From contig JAAEUE010000164.1 in assembly GCA_024227565.1 (NCBI GenBank), positions 17,645-81,644 of the forward strand: a DNA stretch of 64,000 nucleotides, read 5' to 3'. This document shows positions 25,727 through 34,877 of the stretch, in pieces (within the stretch, counting starts at the first letter, position 1; every line of letters begins with the position of its first letter). The DNA is from Alphaproteobacteria bacterium. GTDB taxonomy: Bacteria > Pseudomonadota > Alphaproteobacteria > Rhizobiales > CAJQND01. Position numbers and translations under genes: made by a program. The notes below the pieces were generated by a model, which saw only the letters and a list, made by a program, of their open reading frames with translations, did not search any database and was not told the DNA's origin.

Positions 25727-27877
25727 GTGATTGATCGGATCTTCCAGAATGGCCCAGTCTGCGTCTTTATGTGGGAGGATACCGATGATCGCCCCATCCT
25801 TCGTGCGACACCCAATTTTGCCGATCTGACCGGCCTTTGCGCCGAAGACGCCGCTCAAGCGAAGAGTTGCTACACAAACTTCGTTCATCCTGAAGATCTG
25901 GAGACCCTCAAAGGCGCATGGCAGCGCTGGAGCGCTGGTGGGCGGACCGACGGTTTCAGCATGAGCTACCGCTTGCTCGATCAGGCAGGCGAAGAGCGCT
26001 GGGTGTCTGAGTACACCCACGCGGGAACGTCGGAAACTGGCGCTACGCCTTACAACGTCGGCTATGTGGTTGATATCAGTGCCCATAAGGCCCAAAGCGA
26101 GGCGGCGGAAGCAGCAGAGCATGCTGTACGGGCCAAGAGCGAGTTTGTGGCCAACATGAGCCACGAGATCCGTACGCCCCTGAACGGAATTCTGGGAATG
26201 GCGGAATTGTTGAGCAAAACCCAGCTTGATGACCGCCAGATGTCCTACGCCAGCACAATTGCCAATTCCGGAATGGCGCTCCTCACGATCATCAACGATA
26301 TTCTGGACATTGCGAAGATTGACAGCGGCAAGCTGGAACTCGATTTGGCGCCGTTTGGCTTGCGTGATGCAATCGAAGACATTGCCGTACTATTGTCTGG
26401 CGCGGCGGCTGACAAGGAACTGGAGCTGGCCGTTCGGATACAGCCGGACCTGCCCGAGGTTCTTGTGGGTGATGTTGGCAGAATTCGTCAAATAGTGACC
26501 AATTTGGTGGCGAACGGCATCAAGTTTACCGAAAGTGGCCATGTGTTGGCCAATCTCTCCGGCGTTCGGGATAATGGTACGGTCCGTTTGCGGCTTGAGG
26601 TTGTCGACACAGGAATTGGCATACCTGCTGATAAGCATGACACCATCTTTGACAAGTTCTCGCAGGTGGATGGCAGCAACACGCGCCAGCATGAGGGAAC
26701 CGGGCTCGGCTTATCCATCACAAAGCTTCTGGTGGAGCAGATGGGCGGTGATATCGGCTTCAACAGCGAGATGGGTGAGGGATCGACATTCTGGTGTGAA
26801 ATCCCGCTCGCCGTGCACGAACAGGGCCTGACGGCCCGTCAGGCGCCGGTTGATGTGTCCGGTGCCCGGATTCTGGTTGTCGACGATAACAAGGTCAACC
26901 GCTCGATCCTTGAAGAACAGCTATCATCCTGGAGTTTCGAGCCTCATTCGTGTGCCAACGGCTGGGATGCGCTGAGCGCAGCCACGCAGGCCGTCGCTGA
27001 GGGTCGAAAGTTTGATCTGATCATCCTGGATCACCAGATGCCGAATATGTCTGGTGAGGACGTGCTCAAGATCATGCGGAACCAGCATGGCATAATGGAC
27101 ACTCCTGTCGTGGTCTTGACGTCAGTCGGCCAGCAGGGTGATGGCAAAGCCTGGCGAGACTTGGGGGCGAGTGGATACCTCTTGAAACCGGCACGCTCGT
27201 CCGTTCTGCTCGAGATGGTGGTCAATTGTCTTGAGAAGGCTAAGGAAGAAGGTCCATTGCATGAGTGCGCAGATCTCTCCGCTGATGGGCCCGCAAGGAC
27301 TACCGACACTGTCGCTGAGCCTCCGGCGGAGGAGTTGTCTGTTCCACCGTTCCGGGTGGAGACGCCAGAGGCCACCGACCCGTCTTCCTGGCCAGTGGCA
27401 AATGTTTCGCAAGGCGCACCGCTTCAGGCTCCCGGTATGGCCTTTACTGAGCTGGAAGCAGGGGATGAGGGTCCGGAGATTCTTTTGGCAGAGGACAATA
27501 AGATCAACCAGACCTACTTTGAGTTTGTACTGCTTGATCTAGGGCATGATTTTGAAATCTGTTTTGATGGCCTCGAGGTGGTTAAGGCCTACAAACGAAG
27601 CCCCCCCAAGCTGATCTTGATGGACATCTCAATGCCAAATCTGGGCGGCGTTGAAGCCAGCTTGGAAATTAGAAAGTACGAAGACGAAAACAATTTGCCC
27701 AAGGTTCCCATCGTGGCGCTGACGGCCCATGCCTTGCGCGGAGACCGCGAGAGTTTGCTGCGCCAGGGCCTGGATGACTATTTGGCCAAGCCCGCTTCGC
27801 CCGAACAGCTGAACGCCATGATCGACAAGTGGTTGAAGAATGGCGGAGTGGCAGATTCAGAAGAGGATGTGGCCTAG
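25727..27877 (+). CDS. hybrid sensor histidine kinase/response regulator
   Basis: 716 residues from the GTG at 25727, which has GGAG six bases upstream; TTG codons at 25712 and 25715 lack such a site. Order: a PAS-like sensor (about 5-120), HisKA with the phospho-acceptor H146 in NMSHEIRTPLN, an HATPase_c domain (NLVANGIKFTESG, DTGIGIPADK, EGTGLGLSI), then two receiver domains, REC1 with ILDHQMP and REC2 with LMDISMP as acceptor Asp sites. No membrane helix, so cytosolic. No HPt domain; a separate HPt protein or response regulator is needed. CheY-like output partners are not in the window. Confidence 0.94.
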   Translation: MIDRIFQNGPVCVFMWEDTDDRPILRATPNFADLTGLCAEDAAQAKSCYTNFVHPEDLETLKGAWQRWSAGGRTDGFSMSYRLLDQAGEERWVSEYTHAGTSETGATPYNVGYVVDISAHKAQSEAAEAAEHAVRAKSEFVANMSHEIRTPLNGILGMAELLSKTQLDDRQMSYASTIANSGMALLTIINDILDIAKIDSGKLELDLAPFGLRDAIEDIAVLLSGAAADKELELAVRIQPDLPEVLVGDVGRIRQIVTNLVANGIKFTESGHVLANLSGVRDNGTVRLRLEVVDTGIGIPADKHDTIFDKFSQVDGSNTRQHEGTGLGLSITKLLVEQMGGDIGFNSEMGEGSTFWCEIPLAVHEQGLTARQAPVDVSGARILVVDDNKVNRSILEEQLSSWSFEPHSCANGWDALSAATQAVAEGRKFDLIILDHQMPNMSGEDVLKIMRNQHGIMDTPVVVLTSVGQQGDGKAWRDLGASGYLLKPARSSVLLEMVVNCLEKAKEEGPLHECADLSADGPARTTDTVAEPPAEELSVPPFRVETPEATDPSSWPVANVSQGAPLQAPGMAFTELEAGDEGPEILLAEDNKINQTYFEFVLLDLGHDFEICFDGLEVVKAYKRSPPKLILMDISMPNLGGVEASLEIRKYEDENNLPKVPIVALTAHALRGDRESLLRQGLDDYLAKPASPEQLNAMIDKWLKNGGVADSEEDVA

Positions 27878-28047
27878 TCAGAGGGTCCTGCTGGATTGAC
27901 GGTGCGCTGCATCTGCCATTTTGAATGGTTGATTTAGAGGTGCGTCAAAGCTAAGGCTTGCCCCGAACGGCCGCCCGCCCCATATCTTACTCATGAAATA
28001 AGCCTGCGAGAGCGCCTCCGCGCCGCCAATTGGAGAACAGTTGCCAA

Positions 28048-28371
28048 ATGAACACTTTTGACAATCGCAAAGACGGATTTGAAAAGAAGTTTGCTCACGA
28101 CGAAGAGCTGCAATTCAAGGCGACTGCGCGCCGTAACAAGCTGCTCGGTCTTTGGGCCGCAGAGTTGATGGGCCTTGCAGGCGACGACGCCAAGGCCTAT
28201 TCCATGGAAGTCGTTAAATCAGACTTTGAAGAAGCGGGCGACGAGGACGTGTTCAGAAAAGTGCGCGGTGACCTTGACGCAAAGAGTATCGACCAATCCG
28301 ATCATCAACTTAGACGCACCATGGAAGAGCTGTTGGTGACCGCGATGGAGCAAATCCAGAGCGAGGCCTGA
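28048..28371 (+). CDS. DUF1476 protein, F1FO-ATPase zeta subunit type
   Basis: 107 residues from the ATG at 28048 with GGAG upstream. NTFDNRKDGFEKKFAHDEEL is the diagnostic N-terminus of the alphaproteobacterial zeta subunit, which inserts into the F1 rotor and blocks ATP hydrolysis. The rest (four helices) includes ARRNKLLGLWAAELMGL. In many related genomes it lies next to the purine cluster, as here, although the kinase gene separates it from purC. Cytoplasmic. Confidence 0.9.
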   Translation: MNTFDNRKDGFEKKFAHDEELQFKATARRNKLLGLWAAELMGLAGDDAKAYSMEVVKSDFEEAGDEDVFRKVRGDLDAKSIDQSDHQLRRTMEELLVTAMEQIQSEA

Positions 28372-28392
28372 TCGCCCGGCTGGCGCCTATAG

Positions 28393-29157
28393 ATGGCCAC
28401 TTTCAACGAACTTATGAGCAGGCCTGAGCCTGTGTTCATGTCCTGGTCGCTGATGCCTGGCGCTCTGGCGACAGAGGCGTTCGCTCATGGCAGCTGGGAC
28501 GCTTGTTGCATCGATATGCAGCACGGGTTCGTGGATTACCCAGATGTGTTGGCCATGACCACGCCGGTTCATGCTTGTGGGAAGCCAGTGGTGCTTCGCG
28601 CGGCATTGAACGATTATTCGACCATGGCCAAGGCGCTTGATCTGGGGGTGGATGCCATCGTCTGCCCCATGGTCAATTCCGCAGCCGATGCCCGTGCGTT
28701 TGTTGAGGCGACCAAATATCCGCCGGTCGGCCAACGCAGTTACGGCTCATACCGCGATGGCCGCAAGCAAGATACCGGCGCAAAAGGGGCCCTGGCAGAG
28801 GTCAACGCGCGGAAGTTCAATTTTGCTATGGTGGAAACCCAGAGCGCATTGGACAGTTTGGACGCGATTTGCGGCACAGACGGCATAGATGGTGTGTTTG
28901 TCGGACCCAACGATCTGAGCACATCACTGACGGGTGGTGCTGGTCCGGTTGATCCGGTGAGCTCTCAGGTTCTGGCTGCGCTTGATCTTATTGTCGCAAA
29001 ATGTAGCGAGCACGGGATTGTGCCGGGGATCTATGCCGGTTCGGCGCAATTTGCCAAAACTTACGTGGAGCGGGGTTTTCACCTGTTGGCCCTGGGCAGC
29101 GACATCGGCTTTCTGGAAAGTGCCTCAGAGGCTATCCTGGCTGACGCCAGACCGTAA
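28393..29157 (+). CDS. HpcH/HpaI family aldolase
   Basis: 254 residues, a TIM-barrel class II pyruvate aldolase-like protein. Family motifs in order: DMQHGFVDY (about 38-46), VDAIVCPMVNSAADARAFV (about 82-100), PPVGQRSYG, METQSALDSLDAI and GPNDLSTSL (about 172-180). The metal-binding Glu and Asp are in METQ and GPND. These enzymes cleave 2-keto-3-deoxy or 4-hydroxy-2-oxo acids to pyruvate plus an aldehyde. The natural substrate is unknown. It is 21 bp after the zeta subunit gene. Confidence 0.9.
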   Translation: MATFNELMSRPEPVFMSWSLMPGALATEAFAHGSWDACCIDMQHGFVDYPDVLAMTTPVHACGKPVVLRAALNDYSTMAKALDLGVDAIVCPMVNSAADARAFVEATKYPPVGQRSYGSYRDGRKQDTGAKGALAEVNARKFNFAMVETQSALDSLDAICGTDGIDGVFVGPNDLSTSLTGGAGPVDPVSSQVLAALDLIVAKCSEHGIVPGIYAGSAQFAKTYVERGFHLLALGSDIGFLESASEAILADARP

Positions 29158-29239
29158 TCACCATTTGACGTGAAACTCACCACGCGCGACACTCGTTCAG
29201 GTCGCTGCATCACGCAACAGAAATCCCGGGAGAAGTGCT

Positions 29240-30478
29240 GTGGATCAAACCGTTTCGCCCAAAATGAGTTTTGATGCCGCAATTGATCGGCTCATCGATT
29301 TGACTTTGTCAGCCGGTCCGCGTGAGGCGCTCACGGATAAATATTTCAGCCACACCAAACGCATTGCCGAAGCAAATGGCGACTGCGAGGTCACCTATGC
29401 GGTGTTCATGCGCCGCCGCGTGATTGCCGCCCTCAGTCCAGCCTGCCGCATCATTGAACGGCTTGCGCCAGATGCAAGGATCAAGCGGTTTTTTGCCGAC
29501 GGCGAGGTGGTGCTGACCGAGCAAAAGCTGATGGAGGTCACAGGGCCCTTCTCCCAACTTTCTGAGCTGGAGACTTTGTTGCTGCAAAAGGTGGGCCTGC
29601 CGTGCGTGGCGGCAAACAATGCCTATGAGATGTGCCGGGCCATGCCGTCTGCATCGTTCATGGACATGCATGCCCGGCATGGTTCCGGTCCGGAAATGAA
29701 TCTGTTGGCAGCCTACGGGGCCGCGGTTGGCTCCAACGCAGCCCGTGCTGAAGACACAGAGATCGTGGGCTTCACAGGTTCATCACAGGACCTTACCGCC
29801 CCCATGTTCGGTGCTGAGCGCGGCATGGGCACGATGCCCCATGCGTTGATTGGATTTACTGGCGGCGATGTGGTGGAGGCCACCAAACTGTTTGTGGAGG
29901 CGTTGCCGGACAACCCGGTGGCCTTTGCACTCGTGGATTATTCCGGGCGGGAAATCACCGACAGCTTGGCCTGTGCCAAATGGTTTTACGACGAGGCCGA
30001 ATTGGACAAGCAGGGCAAGACGTTCGGTGTGCGCCTCGACACCCACGGCGGCCGGTTTGCTGAGGGGCTCGATTATGAGCGATCGGTGAAGACCGTCGGG
30101 GATTGGATGGGGGTATCTGGCGAATATACCATCGTTGAGAATGTCCTCGGACTGCGGGCCTTCCAGCTCGATGCAAGCAATATTCTTGTCGACCGGGTGC
30201 GCCGCATTCTATTCGGTGCAGGAGTGTCGGTTGCCGCCGTCATACACACCCGCGAAGCCCTTGATCAGGCTGGGTATAAGGATGCAAAGGTCGTGGCGTC
30301 TTCCGGCTTTGGCGTTCAAAAGTGCCAAGTCATGGGGGCGGCAAACGCGCCAGTTGATATGGTAGGCACTGGCTCTTTCTTGCCGGCCACGCTTGCAGAG
30401 ACTTACGCCACTGCCGACGTCATCTCTTATGACGGGCACAAGCGGGTGAAGGTTGGCCGTGAGTTTCTGTTTGATTGA
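29240..30478 (+). CDS. nicotinate phosphoribosyltransferase
   Basis: 412 residues from a GTG start with GGGAGAAG upstream. LTDKYFSHTKRIAEANG near 31-47, DMHARHGSGPEMNLLAAYG (about 140-158) and the C-terminal KVVASSGFGVQKCQVMG with VDMVGTGSFLP are family signatures. The GTGS phosphate-binding segment is intact. It makes nicotinate mononucleotide for NAD salvage. Sequence is of the group often called PncB, but the N-terminus differs from E. coli PncB, so the symbol is left out. It follows HpcH by 82 bp. Confidence 0.88.
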   Translation: MDQTVSPKMSFDAAIDRLIDLTLSAGPREALTDKYFSHTKRIAEANGDCEVTYAVFMRRRVIAALSPACRIIERLAPDARIKRFFADGEVVLTEQKLMEVTGPFSQLSELETLLLQKVGLPCVAANNAYEMCRAMPSASFMDMHARHGSGPEMNLLAAYGAAVGSNAARAEDTEIVGFTGSSQDLTAPMFGAERGMGTMPHALIGFTGGDVVEATKLFVEALPDNPVAFALVDYSGREITDSLACAKWFYDEAELDKQGKTFGVRLDTHGGRFAEGLDYERSVKTVGDWMGVSGEYTIVENVLGLRAFQLDASNILVDRVRRILFGAGVSVAAVIHTREALDQAGYKDAKVVASSGFGVQKCQVMGAANAPVDMVGTGSFLPATLAETYATADVISYDGHKRVKVGREFLFD

Positions 30479-30493
30479 TCACGCCGCACTTTT

Positions 30494-31153
30494 ATGAGCA
30501 CGATAGCCAACAGGTTGCTGCTGTGCGCACTGATTGCCGTGGCCGGGGTGTTGGCTTGGCAACATCAAAGCAAGCTTTTCGAAAACAAGGGACGATTGGA
30601 AGTTGCCGTTCAGGGGCAGACGGCGGTTTTAGCCTGGAACAGTCGGGTGGAACTGCCTATGGCCCGCCGGATCAGGGAAGCGTTTGAGAAGACGAGAGGG
30701 GAGGTCAAACGCTTTGTTCTTGTGCTCAACTCCCCTGGAGGCTCATTGCATGAAGGCGGCGAAGTGATCAAAGTGCTCGACAGGATCAAACGGCGCCATG
30801 AATTGCGGACGTTCGTGGGGACGGGCCAGAGCTGCCTATCCATGTGCGTGCCGATCTACCTGCAAGGCCAAGTGCGCCTCGCAGCAGCTGATTCAAGATG
30901 GATGTTCCACGAACCGATTTATGTGGAGGCTCATACTGGCGAAAAGGTCAACAAGCCGAAGTTTGAGCGAGATTTCTTTGCCCGCAGGTTTTTCAACCGG
31001 TACTTCACGAACTCAGAAATGAACCCCGCATGGCGCAAACGCCTGGAAGCGGAGTGGAAAGGCAAAGAGGTTTGGAAAACAGGCAGGCAGCTGCATGACG
31101 AGAAGGCCAACATTGTCACCAAGGTCGTCTCGCTAAAAGGGGTAAACCTTTAA
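30494..31153 (+). CDS. ClpP-like membrane-anchored serine protease homologue
   Basis: 219 residues. One hydrophobic segment at residues 5-22 anchors or exports the protein. The following ClpP/crotonase fold shows FVLVLNSPGGSLHEGG (about 75-90), GTGQSCLSMCVPIYL (about 109-123) and RWMFHEPIYVE (about 135-145). The nucleophile-type Ser lies between the two Cys in CLSMC, and FHEP corresponds to the His of the ClpP triad. An extracytoplasmic hydrolase is likely (inference). It is 15 bp after the NAPRT gene, so possibly one transcript. Substrate unknown. Confidence 0.75.
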   Translation: MSTIANRLLLCALIAVAGVLAWQHQSKLFENKGRLEVAVQGQTAVLAWNSRVELPMARRIREAFEKTRGEVKRFVLVLNSPGGSLHEGGEVIKVLDRIKRRHELRTFVGTGQSCLSMCVPIYLQGQVRLAAADSRWMFHEPIYVEAHTGEKVNKPKFERDFFARRFFNRYFTNSEMNPAWRKRLEAEWKGKEVWKTGRQLHDEKANIVTKVVSLKGVNL

Positions 31154-31285
31154 ATCAACCTATAGGCGCGCAAGGTTGCAGTTTGAGGTGTGCAGAAAAA
31201 CTGCCAAACGAACCCAACTCAATGTAACCTACGGATATTAAATAGAAAAACGTTTCAACCTCATATTGCAAAGAGATCTGACCGG

Positions 31286-32413
31286 CTATCTGGATAACTC
31301 AGACAAGTCGTCTGATCCGGACCGTACGCGGCGGGACGGTGCTTTTGCGCTGGCGCTGTTGATCACCGGTTTGAAAAGCTTCTCCAGAAAGTTTCTGCGG
31401 TCAGGTGCGGCCACCAGGCGTTTCGCACGCTTGCCGCTGCCTGACCACCTTGAGCTACTTCTGTGAGTGAGGAACTTACCCTTGGCTGAAATGCGGCCCA
31501 GCAGCTTATCATCAGCGCGCCGGGCAGGGCGCACAGCTGCTGTTGTGACGGTGTCCGTTTCCTGAGCGGTGGTGTCAGGAGTGGGCGCTGGCAGGGCAAC
31601 CACGGTTTCGTCGATGGAGCCAGCTAGCGAGGGCGCTTTTTTCTCAGATGAGATCACATCTGGTGTTGAGGGGAAGTGAACTGACCGGGCGCTGGCGACC
31701 TGCTTGCTCCGGGCGGCTGGAGGAAGCGACACTTTCTCAATGCTCGTGGATCGAACACGTGAGACGATGGGCTTCTGTTGGACGCCCACCTGCTGGGGCG
31801 GCGTTGCGGCGAAGGCTGTGATGGACAAACGTGCACCCTCCACCGCCAACACGGATATGAGGGCGCAGATAATGGCTGCCATGCCCAGACGGGGCGCCGA
31901 GGCATGGAGCAAATCGATGAACTGTTTGGTGTTGAAGAGCTTCAAGGCTGCAACGGCAAGTCCGCTGGTCACTGCGAACCAGGCGCAAATGAACATGATG
32001 GCGTAGGGGAGCGGAACGTTGCTGCCGGACATGGCAACCCCGGCAAAGACCGCTGTAATGGTGCTGGGGGCAACCACTGACCATAGGGCGATAAGATCGA
32101 AGTTCTGCCGCACCGGGTGCCGGATTGACTTGGGTGCCTTGGATTTGGCGGCGATAGGAGCACTTGCTTCAATCGGGGCTGCTTTTTTGCTCTCGCGGGG
32201 CTCGGCTCTGAGCGGCTTTGGCTCGTCGCTGGAGGCACTGTGTGCGTCGCTTGAGAGCTTTGGGGCTTCCGCTGCCCGTTGCATCCGCCGTCTGTGCTGC
32301 GCCGCCCTCTCGCTTCCTTCCTCGCGAAGGGCTGCAAATTTTTTCTCTAACTGACCCGGCGTAATCCTGCCGGCGTTATTGTCAGTTATATCAATAGAAT
32401 CAACGTTTTCCAT
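31286..32413 (-). CDS. hypothetical membrane protein with disordered termini
   Basis: 375 residues. A charged, Ala/Lys/Glu/Pro-rich N-terminal region (about 1-105) is followed by three hydrophobic segments (about 107-130, 133-155 and 175-205). A long C-terminal tail rich in Ser, Thr, Pro and Arg contains KSKAPKS-like and RRVRSGSDDLSE stretches. No known domain is recognised. It is divergent from the coiled-coil protein at 32678 across 264 bp. A scaffold or envelope protein is possible, but nothing shows the function. Confidence 0.65.
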   Translation of the reverse strand: MENVDSIDITDNNAGRITPGQLEKKFAALREEGSERAAQHRRRMQRAAEAPKLSSDAHSASSDEPKPLRAEPRESKKAAPIEASAPIAAKSKAPKSIRHPVRQNFDLIALWSVVAPSTITAVFAGVAMSGSNVPLPYAIMFICAWFAVTSGLAVAALKLFNTKQFIDLLHASAPRLGMAAIICALISVLAVEGARLSITAFAATPPQQVGVQQKPIVSRVRSTSIEKVSLPPAARSKQVASARSVHFPSTPDVISSEKKAPSLAGSIDETVVALPAPTPDTTAQETDTVTTAAVRPARRADDKLLGRISAKGKFLTHRSSSRWSGSGKRAKRLVAAPDRRNFLEKLFKPVINSASAKAPSRRVRSGSDDLSELSR

Positions 32414-32677
32414 GCCGCTATCAAACCTGAATCAGGAATGTCCCAGTGTGTGCCAATAATGGCCAAGGCTCCGCCTGCTGGGGCGGCCAGGACCATTTTG
32501 GGTGGAAACACGCAAAGGACGTGCCAGGCCGCGGGTCACCCAAAACGGAATGAACGGGCCAAGCTGGCACGGCGCTTGCTTCACTGTGAGCACATCCATG
32601 CCAATCCCTCAAACACGAGGCTGGTTCGGCGTCTGGGATCTTTAAAAACGCTTAACGGCCAGTCAGGAGCAAAGACA

Positions 32678-33079
32678 ATGGCAAGAATTTCTCTCGAAAC
32701 CGCTCAAGCTTTGGTTGAAACCATTGCCCATGAGCATCAGCAAGACCGGAAGATCCTGCAGACGATGCTGGATCACAGCACGGAAATGGTGGGAGCGCTC
32801 AACGAGATGCTGGCTCAAGAACAGGACAAGCTCGAAATTGAGTTCCGCGATCGCAAGAATTCTGTACGCGCAATGTTTGAACAACTGATCACAAACGAGC
32901 AGGACCGTTCAGAGCGCTTGGCACAGCAGCTGACGGATCTGTCAGGAGATGTTGCTGCTCGCCCACGCGTAACCGAAGTGAAGCAAGGCGATTATGAGTT
33001 GCTGGATCTGGAAGCAGAACTGGCGACGCGCAAGCGCAGCGGCGCGGCGAAATCAGCCAATGGCACGAAAGCCCACTAG
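32678..33079 (+). CDS. hypothetical coiled-coil protein
   Basis: 133 residues from the ATG at 32678, preceded by AGGAG; the longer frame from 32438 is not supported. It is highly charged and helical, with heptad-like hydrophobic spacing over residues 5-90 (TAQALVETIAHEH, MLAQEQDKLEIEFRDRKN). A low-complexity tail AAKSANGTKAH follows. No signal peptide or membrane segment. No family recognised. It ends 31 bp before a bidirectional terminator shared with purB. Confidence 0.65.
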   Translation: MARISLETAQALVETIAHEHQQDRKILQTMLDHSTEMVGALNEMLAQEQDKLEIEFRDRKNSVRAMFEQLITNEQDRSERLAQQLTDLSGDVAARPRVTEVKQGDYELLDLEAELATRKRSGAAKSANGTKAH

Positions 33080-33110
33080 CATCAGTTAGGCGGCCGATTT
33101 TTTAGGTGTT

Positions 33111-33145
33111 TTGCGGGGCGCCCGATTTATCGGTGTGCCCCGCAA
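33111..33145. terminator. bidirectional terminator between purB and the coiled-coil gene
   Basis: TTGCGGGGC (33111-33119) pairs with GCCCCGCAA (33137-33145), and CCGAT pairs with ATCGG inside, giving a long stem at the meeting point of two convergent genes. Runs of T/A lie on both sides (TTTTTTAGGTGTT upstream, TGATTTTG downstream). Confidence 0.8.
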
Positions 33146-33155
33146 CTGATTTTGC

Positions 33156-34457
33156 TTAGCTGAACACTCTGGCGAAGATGGTGTCCACATGTTTGGTGTG
33201 GTAGCCCAGATCGAACAGGGCCTCCAATTCGGCCTCATTGAGGGCGGCGTTCACATCTTCGTCCGCCTTCAATAACTCCAAAAAATTGCCTTCACCGCGC
33301 CAAACCGGCATGGCGTTGCGTTGAACGATGGAATAGGCGTCCTCGCGTGACGTGCCCGCCTGGGTGAGGGCCAGCAACACGCGCTGGGAGTGCACCAGGC
33401 CGCCAAGCTGATCAAGATTGCGCTGCATGTTTTCAGGATAGACCACGAGCTTCTCAATTACGCCGGCAAGGCGATGGAGTGCGAAATCCAGATGCACCGT
33501 TGCATCCGGCCCAATTCCCCGTTCAACAGAAGAGTGGGAGATGTCGCGCTCGTGCCACAAGCTCACATTCTCAAGCGCGGGCATCACGGCCGAACGCACC
33601 AAACGGGCCAGTCCGGTGAGGTTTTCAGTCAGCACCGGATTGCGCTTGTGAGGCATGGCGGAGGAACCTTTCTGCCCGGGAGAGAAATACTCCTCAGCTT
33701 CCAGCACCTCGGTGCGCTGGAGGTGGCGGATCTCGGTTGCCAGGCGTTCGAATGACGAGGCAATGACCCCAAGAACTGAAAAATACATGGCATGCCGGTC
33801 GCGGGGAATCACTTGAGTTGAAACAGGTTCAGCCTTCAGCCCGAGCACGGCTGCCACATGGCTTTCGACGCGCGGATCTATGTTTGCGAACGTGCCGACG
33901 GCACCCGAAATGGCACAGGTTGCCACTTCTTCGCGCGCAAGCTCCAGCCGCTGACGTCCCCGTTGAAACTCAACATAGGCCTGGGCAAGCTTCAGGCCGA
34001 ATGTTGTGGGTTCAGCGTGGATCCCGTGGCTGCGGCCGATGCACATGGTGTCTTTATGCTCGATCGCGCGGGTTTTCAGCGCGGCGAGCAGCCGGTCCAT
34101 GCCGGCCAGAAGAATATCTGTGGCCCTGACAAGCTGTACATTGAAGCACGTGTCAAGCACGTCCGAGGAGGTCATGCCTTGATGTACAAAGCGGGCATCC
34201 TCGCCCACATGTTCGGCAAGGTGGGTTAGAAAGGCGATCACGTCATGCTTAACTTCGGCCTCGATTTCGTCGATCTTGGCCACATCAAACTCTGCAGCAT
34301 CGCCGCGGGTTCGGATGGTTTTTGCAGCTTCAGCCGGAATGACGCCGATATCAGCCAACGCCTCGCAGGCACTTGCTTCAATCTCAAACCAAATTCTGAA
34401 TTTTGTTGCCGGCTCCCAAATGGAAGCCATTTCGGGGCGCGTGTAGCGGGGGATCAT
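33156..34457 (-). CDS. purB: adenylosuccinate lyase
   Basis: 433 residues from the ATG at 34457; a GTG 18 bp upstream is less likely. The fumarase/aspartase-superfamily signature GSSAMPHKRNP (about 258-268) supplies the catalytic Ser loop, and TSSDVLDTCFN and RSHGIHAEPTTFG hold the catalytic His region. It acts twice in purine synthesis, splitting SAICAR and adenylosuccinate. It completes a set of purine genes spread over the 18-34 kb part of the window. Confidence 0.97.
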   Translation of the reverse strand: MIPRYTRPEMASIWEPATKFRIWFEIEASACEALADIGVIPAEAAKTIRTRGDAAEFDVAKIDEIEAEVKHDVIAFLTHLAEHVGEDARFVHQGMTSSDVLDTCFNVQLVRATDILLAGMDRLLAALKTRAIEHKDTMCIGRSHGIHAEPTTFGLKLAQAYVEFQRGRQRLELAREEVATCAISGAVGTFANIDPRVESHVAAVLGLKAEPVSTQVIPRDRHAMYFSVLGVIASSFERLATEIRHLQRTEVLEAEEYFSPGQKGSSAMPHKRNPVLTENLTGLARLVRSAVMPALENVSLWHERDISHSSVERGIGPDATVHLDFALHRLAGVIEKLVVYPENMQRNLDQLGGLVHSQRVLLALTQAGTSREDAYSIVQRNAMPVWRGEGNFLELLKADEDVNAALNEAELEALFDLGYHTKHVDTIFARVFS

Positions 34458-34702
34458 GCGTTGGAACTCTTCCACTCTAGAGCAACTTCCGAGCAGGCGG
34501 TTAGGACTGATCGGTGATTAGTTACTCGGTCATAATGATAGTCCGGAGCATATTCTGCTCAAGCCGGGCGGAATATGTTCTAGTGGCTTAAGCCGATGCA
34601 ATACCAAAACCCGCCGCGTCGGACAATGCCAGCCGGCGATTATGCGCAAAATGCTGTTGATGGCGGGCCTGGTTGAGCTTATGGTCTGGCGTCAATTGCT
34701 CA

Positions 34703-34793
34703 AACGGGGTGCCCGGCGGTTTTCAAAGCCGGGCTGAGAGACCTGAGAGTCAACTCGTGGAACCTGAACCGGATAATGCCGGCGGAGGGATTT
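34703..34793 (+). promoter_or_regulatory. TPP riboswitch (THI element)
   Basis: The conserved core is readable: ACGGGGTGCCCGGC, GGGCTGAGAGA (the CUGAGA pyrimidine-binding helix), GGAACCTGAACCGGATAATG and CCGGCGGAGGGA (the diphosphate-binding helix). It lies about 85 bp before the thiM start. Binding of thiamin diphosphate should reduce expression of the downstream thiMED genes. The expression platform after 34793 is not obvious by eye. Confidence 0.96.
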
Positions 34794-34877
34794 GGGTGCA
34801 GCGGATGCTCCAATAAAGCATCACAACCCTCCCCAAAACCGCTTTTTCTCCAGGACCGCCTTAGAAAGGTATTGGCT

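Noticed and set aside
34549..34577. Inverted CATATTC / GAATATG between purB and the riboswitch
   Set aside because: Only 7-base arms in AT-rich sequence with no clear link to either gene; chance is likely.
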